64,000 nucleotides of DNA, taken from NCBI GenBank assembly GCA_030248225.1, contig JASANE010020301.1:1-64000 (forward strand), given 5' to 3'. Below the pieces are notes generated by a model. It saw nothing but the letters and a program-made list of their open reading frames with translations. It ran no database searches and was not told the origin of the DNA. The position numbers and the translations under genes are program-made. The DNA is from Trileptium ribeirensis (lineage: Eukaryota > Nematoda > Enoplea > Enoplida > Thoracostomopsidae). Shown piece after piece: positions 11,725-22,600 of the stretch (its first letter is position 1; each line of letters starts with the position of its first letter).

Positions 11725-12870
11725 ATAAATTGTTGTTTGTTTAATGTCCGTAGTATTGTGAATAAGCTAAATGAATTTGATCTTTTTGTAAAGTTAAATA
11801 ATTATGACTTTATATTAGTAACAGAGCCGTGGTGTGAAGCCTTGCACACTGAGTCTCTGATTTCCATACCGGGGTACATTTGTCTGGGAACTGATAGGAT
11901 AAATCAACGTGGGGGTGCTACACTCATTTTGGCAAAAACTCATTTGCGAGTATCAGTTGTTAAATTTTGTGACAGTTTTCCCGAATATATATACAGCTTG
12001 TGAATTTACATTGAACAAAAAAATGGGTATTGCTAGGATGCGTGTATCGTCCTCCATCTTGTGCAACATACGACTTGGTGAAATTTGTAACACTTTTGCA
12101 ACGCAGCAAGACTATTGGCTCAAATGTATCGTTGGAGATTTCAATCTACCCTTAGCCAACTGGGATAAGATAACATTGCCTGAACAATATAATTGTATTC
12201 TAGATACTATAATAAACGGTAACTTTGTAGTTAGTACAGGTTCCAACAAGAGGTAGACTTAATTATTGCAGACTCGCCTAACTGTGTGTGAAATATTGAT
12301 ATAATACTATACTACCATTGAAAACTTGTGACCATCGTACATTAACATTTTAAATAAAACTTGCTTTGGGATATAGTAGGCGCAACGAACACAGATTTCA
12401 GTGGAAGCGAACAGATTGGTCCATTGTTCAATTTCGTCGTAATAGCGTTGAGTGGAATACTGTCTTTAGCAATGTGGATGTTAATGGCCCCTGGATAGGA
12501 TTTAAAACCGTATGCACCTCTATTATCAACGACACTATTCCAACAACATCGTCGTTCGACTGCCGCAAACCTATTTAGTGTGACTATTCAAGCTGGTGGG
12601 CCATGAGACAAAACCATAACGCTCATCGACGGTATAAAAGAACTAACTCAGCAGCAGCATACACTCGCGTAGCAGCAGCTACTGAACACGTTTACGTGGA
12701 AATACGACTTTCAAAGATAAAGTATAAAACTAAGCTTGCTGATAATATAGATAAAGGACGTAAATCGTTCTATGCTTATGCAAAAAAGACTAACAAAAAG
12801 GTAATGTTCAGATCGGACCATTCCTGGACACAAACAGAACCCCGGAATTATCAGAGGCCCGCCTGAACCC
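11725..12870 (+). pseudogene. CR1/L2-type LINE ORF2: endonuclease and linker
   Basis: The start reads FNVRSIVNKLNEFDLFV (11737 on), then ILVTEPWC, matching the LNxRSIxNKxxEF..ITETW opening of the AP-endonuclease domain. After a frameshift near 11930, IVGDFNLPLANWD (about 12131-12169) is the GDFNxP..W motif. Around 12255-12345 is LIIADSPNCV with a CDHRTL-like end, equivalent to the DLI.tn...v and sDH motifs. From 12430 to 12830 follows the RRYKRTNSAA..ADNIDKGRKSFYAYAKK linker typical of CR1/L2 elements. The reverse transcriptase is missing; sequence passes directly to a GTTTTTATTTGCAAAAGCC..TTTGATTTGATTTT tail (to about 12930). This suggests an internally deleted copy. Stops and frame shifts make it inactive. 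Confidence 0.75.
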
Positions 12871-12930
12871 TGCGGTTGGAGTTGTTTTTATTTGCAAAAG
12901 CCTTATTTATTTGATTTGATTTTTGTTGAT

Positions 12931-13493
12931 TTCCTAAATAAGACACTGTGTTCGTAATTAATTGTGTGTTACGTTGGAGCGTCACGGACATTGGGAAAGG
13001 ACCTCACTTCATCTTAGTGTATTATGAACATTATGTTTCTCACCCATCGATATATAACACCGGCCATGCAAAATGGGCAATCGTTCTAAAATTGTGTGAT
13101 ATCATCAGACGTGGTGTTTTGTAGCAAAAACCATTACTGGTTTCCGAAATTTGCCTCGGTTTTTGTCAGCTATATTCGACTTATATAATTTGTTTATAAA
13201 ATGGATCAGTTTGTAAAAATACCTGGACCGTATGAGCTTAGGTCGAATATGGGTATCTTTTTATTGAGGTAGTGCGGTAGATGGGTGCGTGAGAGTCGGG
13301 AAGAAGCACAGCACAACATGTTTCCGTAGCCATCGCGGATTGAAACTATATACTGCAGTTGCTGTTAGTGGAACGTTCTCTTTGGAGATTATGCAGTAGA
13401 GAGGACTTAAGAAAAATTGCTTATTATAATTTTCTTTCGCAATATATTACTTCTAAAAATTGCCCTAATACTATCGATTATTTCACAATGCTA
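12931..13493. other. No recognisable feature; ends in the TA target duplication
   Basis: Non-coding sequence between the LINE tail and the pogo-type transposon. The TA at 13492-13493 is the left target-site duplication of the latter. Confidence 0.4.
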
Positions 13494-13516
13494 TAGTGTG
13501 GTTAACTAAAAAAATC
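13494..13516. repeat. Left TIR of the pogo-type element
   Basis: 23-base terminal inverted repeat containing the palindromic GTTAAC. It is mirrored at 17098-17121 with a one-base difference in the T/A run. Confidence 0.85.
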
Positions 13517-14109
13517 AAATTTTTATATATTCTTGTAACTTTAATAATTGTAGTTGGAAATGCTTGAAAATCCTTTAGTAAACGTAGAATAGAATACATT
13601 ATTCAAAAACGCATGGTCTATTGGTATTTTCGGGCGAAAACGTCCAAAAATTGCAAAAAATTGTGATTTTTATTTCACTTATGTTTTAACAAAAAAAAAT
13701 TTTAACCAAAAAAGTGCAAGCTTAAATTTTCAACAACTGAACAAAGGATCGTGATTTTCGATGTCTGATGCCGGTTTTAATAGTTTCGCGGCGGCGTTTA
13801 CGTTGTAATCATTCGTAGTGTGGTTTTCTGCCACAACATTGCTAGACCAATCGAGTGATGTTAAGTGCTATGAAGCCAGTTGGTAATGATGACGCACGAC
13901 TACTACCATACTGCCGCTATCTTGCCAGATATGTAATTAGGTTAATATATTCACGCATGTACATAATTATACGTACGTACAATTTTGTATAACATAAAGA
14001 ACCAACCTGTAAATATGTGTCCTTTGCGGCCGCCAATGTGTAGGGATTGCTTGTTTCATCCTGAAATAGGACAGAGGCGGCAGCAGTAGTTGGCAGAAGG
14101 CGCATGCTG

Positions 14110-16557
14110 TGGTAAAATTATCGTTTTGGCTTCACAGTATGTAACGTCACTTATGTATTGGTGCTGGCGATTGTGGGCAGAATGTTTAGCTGGAGCGGCG
14201 TCGACTAGCATCAAACAGCAAAAATAGATCTGGGAAGTACCAGGCTTCGGCGATGTCTCCATAGCAGACATCCCTGTTGTTGTAGCTTTAGCACCTTCCG
14301 GTTCCCAACTGTCATCTTTTTCCAGCCGAAACAGCAATCTCTTATAATTATGCCAAACGGATTGTATGTCGTCGTCGTCGTGAAAGGTATAAGACTCTTC
14401 GCCCTTGGCACGTGACCAAGGGTTGGCCTTGGTGCCGCCACTAGATGATACCTTTAGCGGTCCAAAATACACCTGCCGAACTTTGACAACAGCTTTATCA
14501 GTTGTTTTTGGCCAAACAAAAGATCGCGATGCAGGTGCTCGACGCAAGAATTTCAACTCAAGCTCATTATTCGGCCTATATATCTTCATCAACGCCGAAG
14601 ACACGCAGCAGCAGGCCGACATACACCGATTCCTTGAAGAAAACCGCGTAAAACTGGTTATCAGTGGTGGATAAACCAACAAGTCGACTGTGGACATGAG
14701 CTAGATGTTGTGTCAACTTCTTGTAGGACATAGTGATTGGAAATTGATCTTCCACTTCAGATGATGAGGAATCGGTCAGCTTTGGGGTTTCTGAAGATTC
14801 GGAATCTGACAAATAACTTTCAGGTTTTTGGCGGCTGTTACTCTAACAAGTTCAGTTCTTGAACTGGTTGGTGTCTTAGCTGCTCTCTTTTGGAGCCTTT
14901 TTCCCCCTTTTTTGTTGACGGATTTTTGCTTCATGGAACGAAGGGCTTGACGTTAGGCGCTCGCTTGGTTTTGGTCGTTTTTTTTTCGTCGTCTGTTCGG
15001 TTCCATTAGTTTCTCGACAAGTTGAGCTTCTTTTTGGCGATCTTCTTCTGGTGAAAGCATTGCTTTATGAAGGCTTCTACGGACACTCGATTTTTGATAT
15101 GTTGTACTAACTGTATCAGGATGTGCCCAAACAGGAACCCATGTCAAGGTCCACACGGCGACACATTCTGGCGTTGGTTTCGGAACGCTCGGCGTAGGTT
15201 CGATTGATGGCTTGGGCGGTATTTGCAAAGGCGGCATCTGAGCTGAATACTGCGGCATAGCAGGTGAATCCAGAGGTACGCTAGAATTGGCTGTATCCGC
15301 CTTGCGAGGACTTGGCAAGCTAGTCAACTCTTCATATAGTTCATCCATGAGCTCGGGCTTACCACGTTTAACATATTCATCCGATGCGCGCAGAAGAACA
15401 ATTGAAGTGAAACGATCGGAAGGGTATTTTTTGCTGTTGCACGGGAAAACACCCGTTGTTGCAAATGCACTTCTTATGATACTGGTGTCAATATCTTTTC
15501 AAAGTCGATCAATGAATCCGCAGATCATCAATCAAGTAGTTTGCCCATCGACGTTTCATCCAAGCAAACACGCCACAGTCGAGAGGTTGAAGGAGATCTG
15601 TTGTGTGAGAAGGCAGTTTTAGTAGCTCGATATTGCTATCTCTGGCGAATGCAACGACTTGAATATCGACGTGGGACTGATGACCGTCAAGCAAAAGGAT
15701 AAGCGGCCTTATTGTTACCCGATCTGCAAAATCAACTAACCATCGAAAAAAGACTTGCGTCATCATCCAGCCATGGTCAGAAATGTCAACTCTAAATTCA
15801 TCAACAGTACCGTCCGGAATAGCCCGCTGAGGCATGTTTTGCAATCGAAAGACCACCATTGGCGGATGCATCGTTCCACGGGCAGAACAGCAGGCTAGAA
15901 CAGAAGTATTCGTTCGACCTTCTGTTATTCGATGAAGATATGCCTGTCTGTTCACTTCTCCCACAACAATGCCTGGAGTAGGATCGTAATTGAACGAAGT
16001 TTCGTCTAAGTTCCATAGGTGATCTGCAATATTTTCTCCATCGTCCAACTGTTCCTTCATTTCACCGATCATTTCTTCTAGCATGTCATAGGATGGAAAT
16101 ATCGCAAACGGATTTGAGGTAGCTTCCTGCCTGCCGAGCGACAAACCTAGCGGCTTCTTGGCGGAGAGGCGATTTCTTGCCATGAAACTGTAAACCCAAG
16201 GCATACTTGGTCCGTCTGACCAAAACCTGGGAGGTCATACATTTCGCAGTATTGCTGTACGACATGCGGTAACTCGGTAGGTCTGAAACCTTTTCCTGCT
16301 CGGGCCATAGCACGGATTAGTCGGGCAATATCTTGTTCATGTACTTCGTCTAACTTCTTTTTAATACCACGCTGTGCAACCTCCTTGCCGGATACATGAT
16401 CACGTATGCGTGAAGCACTGATCCCTGTCTCATTTGCTAAAGCTCGGAAACTCACTCCACCAGTTCGATATTTTTCAGCAGCACGATCCAAATCTGCAGT
16501 TGTCCATTTTTTCTTCACCGGAACATATTTGTAATATTTATTTTGCGATTTCCTCAT
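14110..16557 (-). pseudogene. pogo/Tigger-family (DDE_1) transposase, frameshifted
   Basis: Reading leftward from the Met at 16557, residues 15-70 form a psq-type helix-turn-helix (WTTADLDRAAEKYRTGGVSF..LANETGISASRIRDHVSGK), followed by a basic CENP-B-like segment. A frameshift near 16200 moves to the frame carrying the catalytic core: LWNLDETSF (first Asp), ILLLDGHQSHVD (second Asp) and LLQPLDCGVFAWMKRRW (third Asp), spaced as in DDD transposases of this group. A second frameshift near 15520 continues as IIRSAFATTGVFP.. and then a Pro-rich linker. After another break near 14810-14580 comes a C-terminal module (FYAVFFKESVYVGLLL..., EVELKFLRR-like, SFVWPKTTD) seen in some pogo-like transposases. 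At least three breaks make it non-coding today. All three acidic residues survive. Confidence 0.8.
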
Positions 16558-17097
16558 TTTTTAAATAACTGATACTATTTTCTATATTTTAGCAGTGTTA
16601 CTATTAGCTATACATTACGGTAGTATATATCTCTAAAAAGCAGTTGATCTAAACTTAAAAGTTGTTTTTTGATCTAACGCTGAAATTTCTTTGGTGATTT
16701 TTATTTAGTTAAGATTTTTAAAATTTATCCAAAAATCATTAACGAAAAAAAATCACGATATTTTTTACAGTAACTTTTCGACTATAGGGTTGGTGACAAA
16801 ACAGTTTTGTTACAAGGAAATGTGAGATAAATAAATACTTCAAACCATAATTTGTTGCTCCAAAACCTTGAAAAAACCTGAAACTGTGGTCGAGAATGTC
16901 GGCATCACAAACTCATTTTATAGGCAATATCATTATCTTTTCGAAATTGTACGTAGTTTTTGTAGTATTCGTAAGTGAATGTTATAGATCATGCTTATTA
17001 TCGCAAATGAGTTACAGATCATGCGCGCGTGTTGTGGTTTCTGTGGCACCCGCCACCAATGCTACAGAGCGTGATTTTTTTTCGTTAAAAAGTGCCC

Positions 17098-17121
17098 GAT
17101 TTTTTTTAGTTAACCACACTA
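17098..17121. repeat. Right TIR of the pogo-type element
   Basis: Inverse of the left end, finishing AGTTAACCACACTA immediately before the TA duplication. Confidence 0.85.
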
Positions 17122-17123
17122 TA

Positions 17124-19579
17124 ACGTTTTGGAGGGGTTGTTTTCTTTGCCATATGAATCAAAGAACTCAATATTTCTAGCCTTGGTTCCTGGAGAGAAA
17201 CCACCAATTCATGTTTTCGATGGATTTTCGAGAAAACATATATCGTGATGTAGCTCTAATTACCTCCTTTGTTATAAAATATTTATAGCATATATGTCTG
17301 TAGGGAGTAGGTTGCTAGAACCTAAGGGCGATTGCTACTGTTTTAGCCTAATCTACATCGACAACACATCTTGTATCCAGGTTTCTTGTCACGGAATTGA
17401 TATTTTAACTAAGCACGTCATTCGATTCACGGCAATCCGGTAACATTGACGAAGTAACTGTTCAACCATGAATAACACGCCATTATTTACCATCACCGTG
17501 GTATCGACTAACTGCATAGGGAAAAATATAATACAAATCAGTTTGTGTATTACTTTAGGTGCCATGTTGCGTATATTATTTTTTAATCGTTAGTATTCGA
17601 AATCTTTGCATACAATGAGTCAAATGGAAGATCCAGCTATTAGCCCAGACATCAATTTTTGTTCCACTGGTAATCGCGGACTGGTAAGCTATTTATTTGC
17701 TGTGACGCTGGGAAAATTGGTTAAATTTGGTAAGCTTATATAAAAGGAATTTGTCATGCGAAGACGATTGTAGCTGGTTGGAATATGTCCGGTTTCTCCA
17801 AATAGTGACGAAAGACAGACCAATTGTATCGAACTTAATTCTCTCAACACGCTTTCCATTTAAATCTTAAAATGTCAAGAGTTCATGCCTCCAGATATTA
17901 TATCCTCGTCTAAGCATTAACGCTTTTTTCTCGTTGACTAATTTTTTTAATTTTGATTAAATACTCCCAATTTTTAGAGCCGCTAAAATTTTTCCTTTGT
18001 GTTTAAATTACACATGTTACACGTTTAGTGACAGTTACAACACTTTATGGACCCCAAATAAACAGAACTGTGGAGTCACCTCTAGATGCTTTTAGTTCTC
18101 CCAGTTCTGAACTAGGGATATCTGCAAGTCATGCCCACAGTTATAATTTTGGTATTTTGGATAAGTCAAGGTGTGAATATTGTGTTTTGTGAAAAAATGT
18201 TATTAGAAATTTTAACTGGTTCATTGTTTTAAGTTTTTTGAAGTATGGGTATGTTTGAAGTATTTTGAAGTATGTTGTATTACTAGTATGCCGCTAGCGA
18301 GGACCAAATAGAGCGAGCATGGCTTCGTGGTTGCCATTATATGTAAACATTTGTATCAGGCTTTGTGTTTGGTATATATAATACAGCAAAACCTATGGAA
18401 CCCCGGAAGCCTTGAAGTGCTGGTCTGGTAGGAGTTAAATCGCTCCACGATCATATTGCGTATGTCACAATACCTATAATTTCAGATGCAGAAAACAACT
18501 TATAATTAAATCACTGACGACAAACTAAATTTATTCAGTAAATTATGTTAGCTGACAGTCGACCTTAAAGCCCCGAAAAAATTTATTCATCATACCATTC
18601 TTGAAGCCCCGCATGAAATATATCAACCGTAAGGCATAAACATGAAACAATATGCCGAAATTTGTATTTATGGCGGAGGGTCGATCATCCATACATAACT
18701 AAACAACTTTCTACTGGCTACTGGACAATACCGATAATTTGCCAAACCATAGCCTAATGGTATATATGCCGCGGTACGTTTCGAGATGTCACCTCTACAT
18801 TTCATGGGAGGTGGACAATCACTATGAATAGTCTAGTTAGGAAATGGTCATTTTCTGCTAAACTGCCCCTCCCCGACGATATGCAGTGGATACAGCGAGA
18901 ATTGAGCGCTTATATGCTTAAAAGCTGCAGAGTGCTATAAAAAGTATCACTAACTGTTGATTATAGCAATACCGAGAATTTCATAAACATAACAAAGCAA
19001 ATGGTAACTTTTGAGTTCATGGATGTGCGAACATTTGAAGTAGAAAATTATTCAATCTCTTTATTGTGCTAGCAGAAGTATTTTAGTGACGTAAGGGTCG
19101 TGGATTTATTTCAGCACATAATTTCGACGTTATCATTTTCTACGACACTGCATATAATTCTAATTATTATTCATCGGATTTTGCAGCTTTCTGAGATATA
19201 CATACCATCTTTCTCGTAGCATGCCTTACATCAAAACAAAATTTCGTAAAACGTATTTGCATAGCATTGTGAAAAGAAACCGCAAGCATACATCGGAAGT
19301 GGAGAACAGTGCTATCCATAGCTCAACCGTTTTAGCTTGTTTTTTGTGCGTCTGTTAAAATTTGGAGAAAAAACTATACCTAATCATTGCTTATTACCTT
19401 TGCGGCTGGGCGTCATAAATAGAAATAACCGTAGTGAAAGAGCTCTAGTTTGTTCAAAATCGTACAGTAGCGCCGTAATAGTAATTAATTGGGCTAGGTG
19501 AACAGTTCTGTTTAGGAATCGTATTTACGTAAAGAGTAACTAGGCATTGTATTTAACGCTTCCAGTTATAAGTTTATAG
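17124..19579. other. No recognisable feature upstream of presenilin
   Basis: About 2.5 kb of AT-rich sequence with no convincing exon. It should contain the presenilin promoter and 5' exon(s), but I could not place a start codon or transcription start. A local repeat of TGAAGTAT(G/T) occurs at 18239-18273. Confidence 0.4.
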
Positions 19580-19676
19580 GTTAAAGAGACGCCTCCCACT
19601 CCCAGTGCATCACGACAAATACGGCAAGTCGCAGCTTCAGAGTCGAGGCAACAATCTCGTGGACATGTTAATGGAG
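19580..19676 (+). CDS. Presenilin candidate upstream exon
   Basis: Bounded by TTTATAG on the left and GAG|GTAAGG on the right. Its frame (32 codons plus one base) joins the next exon to make ..GHVNG-GDEVN. The Ser/Arg/Gln-rich hydrophilic content suits the poorly conserved cytosolic N-terminus of presenilins. It contains no in-frame Met, so an earlier exon would be needed. No sequence conservation supports it directly. Confidence 0.45.
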
Positions 19677-22600
19677 GTAAGGTGATGTTAGACCAGTGCG
19701 TTCATCTACTTTTTGCTATTTTGGTTGTATGATAAAGGTTTGTGTTTTTGCGCTTTAACATTTTGTCTCACTCTCTTGCACGATTTTTACAAAAAACTGC
19801 TTAAATATTGTTTTTCATATTCTCAATTCCTTTGCGTTGCTGTTTCCACGTGCCTTCTAGGCATTGGGCATAGTTATGTTAGTACACTCTTAGGGTTTCA
19901 AAGCATATAAATAACATGTATATATGTAAATTTTTATATACGAAAAATAATTGATAGTTTTGAGATTGCGCATTGCTAAACTTGTTTCAGGTGATGAAGT
20001 GAACGTTATCAATCATGATGGTGATGATCAAAGCAACGACGAGCACGAGTTGAAGTACGGAGCGCGTCATGTGATTATGCTTTTTGTACCGGTTTCTATA
20101 TGTATGATATGCGTCATAGCAACGATGAACTCAGTTGGATTCTACAAAGAAAAGGGCGTATATCTGTAAGTGTTATATTACACTAATCATAAGCTGTAAA
20201 TGGATTACTAATAGCATATACTAATCTATTCGGCAAACCGAACTTCTTATTTGATATTAAATATTGAGTAACCTAAGCTGGAACTGTAAACTTTAGCTGA
20301 AATCGGAACTATGTCATAATTTCAATATACAAAACGGTAAACAACTTTTTTGCTTCTTGTTTGGCTGAACTATACGCCTATAGTGCTTAACCAGTTCAGC
20401 TCCACAGATCCATTATTTTAAGCGCACATTGAGTGCGTATGTCGTTAAGTCTATGAAGCGGTCTATGGCTCCAAGATGCTAAATTTTGACAAGAAAAGTG
20501 TCAAATTGAAATATATTTTAGATGCAGCGGTACTCAAAAGACTATAATAACTCTACAGCAGGGAGTAACGGGAATTTAGATTTCGATAAAATTCGAGTAC
20601 CCGCTCCAGCTTGTTTCTGCCGGAATATAAGATCTTTTTTCACGTCATTTGGATATCTGCATGACGAATCTTGTGATAAAAATATTCATTTTCTTGTCCA
20701 AATAAGCTACCTAAGAAAACCATAAGCGAAGCACTGCTCTTGTTGCTATTTGTAGAACATAAAAATATTTTCTGTCTTTATGCTCACTCTGGTAAATTGG
20801 GTTAGCTCTTTATTTTCCCAATAGCCTTATAAACTATACAACCTATAAGACAGAGAGAGATAGCGTTGTTTGATCAAGCATTAACGTTCCAAATTAAGCT
20901 ACCTGAGCACCTGCCAAAGGCAAATGAAGGCAAAATACACACACGGTGATACATTAAGAGAAATAATAGCTGTAAATTTTCAGTACATATCAGTGGCTTT
21001 TCCGCACAAATGTGGGAAAGGTGAAGAGTACTTGCTAAGTGGGAGTATGGAGCCGTGTCAAAAAATGTCAGTTTATATGACAACTGCTAAAATGTGTGAT
21101 TTTCAGTTAATTCTACTACATACATCACCATAGACGTAGTCAGTATTTCACGTATTTTTGATCTCGATTTTTTCACAAACTGACAGTGACTAGCCCCAAC
21201 ATAGGCTGACAAAATTTTAAAGCAGTCCGCTTTTTTGTTTCGCGGTGAAGCTTCGTAAATTTTCGCTTATATGCAGGACGATTTTCCTCCAATCATGTAG
21301 GAATTATATACCGTAATAACCATATATTGTCAGAACAACGCTAGTTGGTAACATTATAAATTTGTAAATCACAACTTTCAACAAAAATATAAGTTATTTT
21401 TACGCTATGGGCCCTAGTGCTTGCCGAATTAGTGCTTTACATAAGTCTAATAATAGCATCCATCATGTCCATTTATCCCAAAATTATGCAATTTAGCCCT
21501 CAACGCGCTGCTAATTACAAAATCTCAAAATTCACCAATTTTGTTACCAAAATTTAGCATTTACAACCTCATGCAGAATTTCAGGAGTAACGACTTGCCT
21601 CCCGTTTTTAATGAAACAAACGTTTTTACCGGTTAAATAATCCGTAGTATCCATCGTTAACCTCCAACAGACAAGCAAAGGCTTATCAACAACTCCGTTT
21701 ATTTTATCTTGTTGATAAGACTAGGTTCCGATTAAAGGTGCAATTTCAGATACGGTTACTTACTGCTCTACAGTGTTTCGGGGCGACGGGATACAATGAA
21801 AGGAATAGCGTTAACATACTATGCAGTCAGTACGGCAAGAGCCAAGAGTTTACCAAGTCAGAAAACTATAGTTGAAATTATAATTTTTATTGAAACATGT
21901 AATCTATATTTTTCCAAAAGTTTCGTCTTTTTGGCGTTGCGCAAATACTACACGGTCTCTTAATACTTGCTTCCCAAATTATGTATCCTGGATCCGTGAC
22001 TTAGCCGAATTTAATCACCAGGAATATTTACCGTCCTCACCGGAAGTCTGCATATTTTCATTGTGTACACTTTTCAGTGCAAATGGTATCTATCGCCATA
22101 TTGTCGACAATCGGTCGCCACTAGCACAGCGGACGAATAGCAAATAGGTCGCCACTTGCAAAGCTCCACCTTTCTCACACTCGTGAGGAACAGCCACTGG
22201 CGAATTGCATCCGCTATTTTTCTAATTTGTTACGGTTGTTTTATTGGTTTTTTGCGCCTTTGAATTGAGTTCGAAAACTCGATTTAGAACTTGAAATAGT
22301 CTATTAACTCACTCTAGCCACGCTTATTTCGTTTCCACTCACTGCATAATTGCTAGTATTAGACAGTTTTCAGTATTTCGAAATTTCCTTAGTATTATCC
22401 ACTTCTCACAGATCTGGTTCTCTGCCACGACCTATATAAATTGTCTTTAGTTTACCACTCTTCTCGCAATAGCCAAGCATGTTGTTTACTGACATTAAAT
22501 ATGTGTAGTCTCGGCTCTCCATTCGCTGAAAACGTTGCCGCGGTGGCATTAACGGTACCCTGTTTCAGACGCAGGAAGCGGCAGATTTCCGTAGGGCACA

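Larger units (their letters stand above)
13494..17121 (-). mobile_element. pogo/Tigger-type DNA transposon, about 3.6 kb, with TIRs and TA TSD
   Basis: Inverted termini TAGTGTGGTTAACTAAAAAA (13494 on) and its inverse ending at 17121 match almost perfectly over 23-24 bases and are flanked by TA on both sides (13492-13493 and 17122-17123). TA duplication and a DDE_1 transposase on the - strand inside mark the Tc1/mariner superfamily, pogo/Tigger branch. The copy is complete in structure, but its transposase is frameshifted. The TIR similarity suggests a moderately young insertion. Confidence 0.85.

Noticed and set aside
14405..14674. 89-codon + strand frame
   Set aside because: Antisense to the transposase C-terminal region; shadow.
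20522..20725. Extra presenilin exon after TM1
   Set aside because: It follows a good TTTTAG acceptor, but the 20165-25460 junction already gives the conserved YLVYTPF sequence in phase, so insertion would break the protein.
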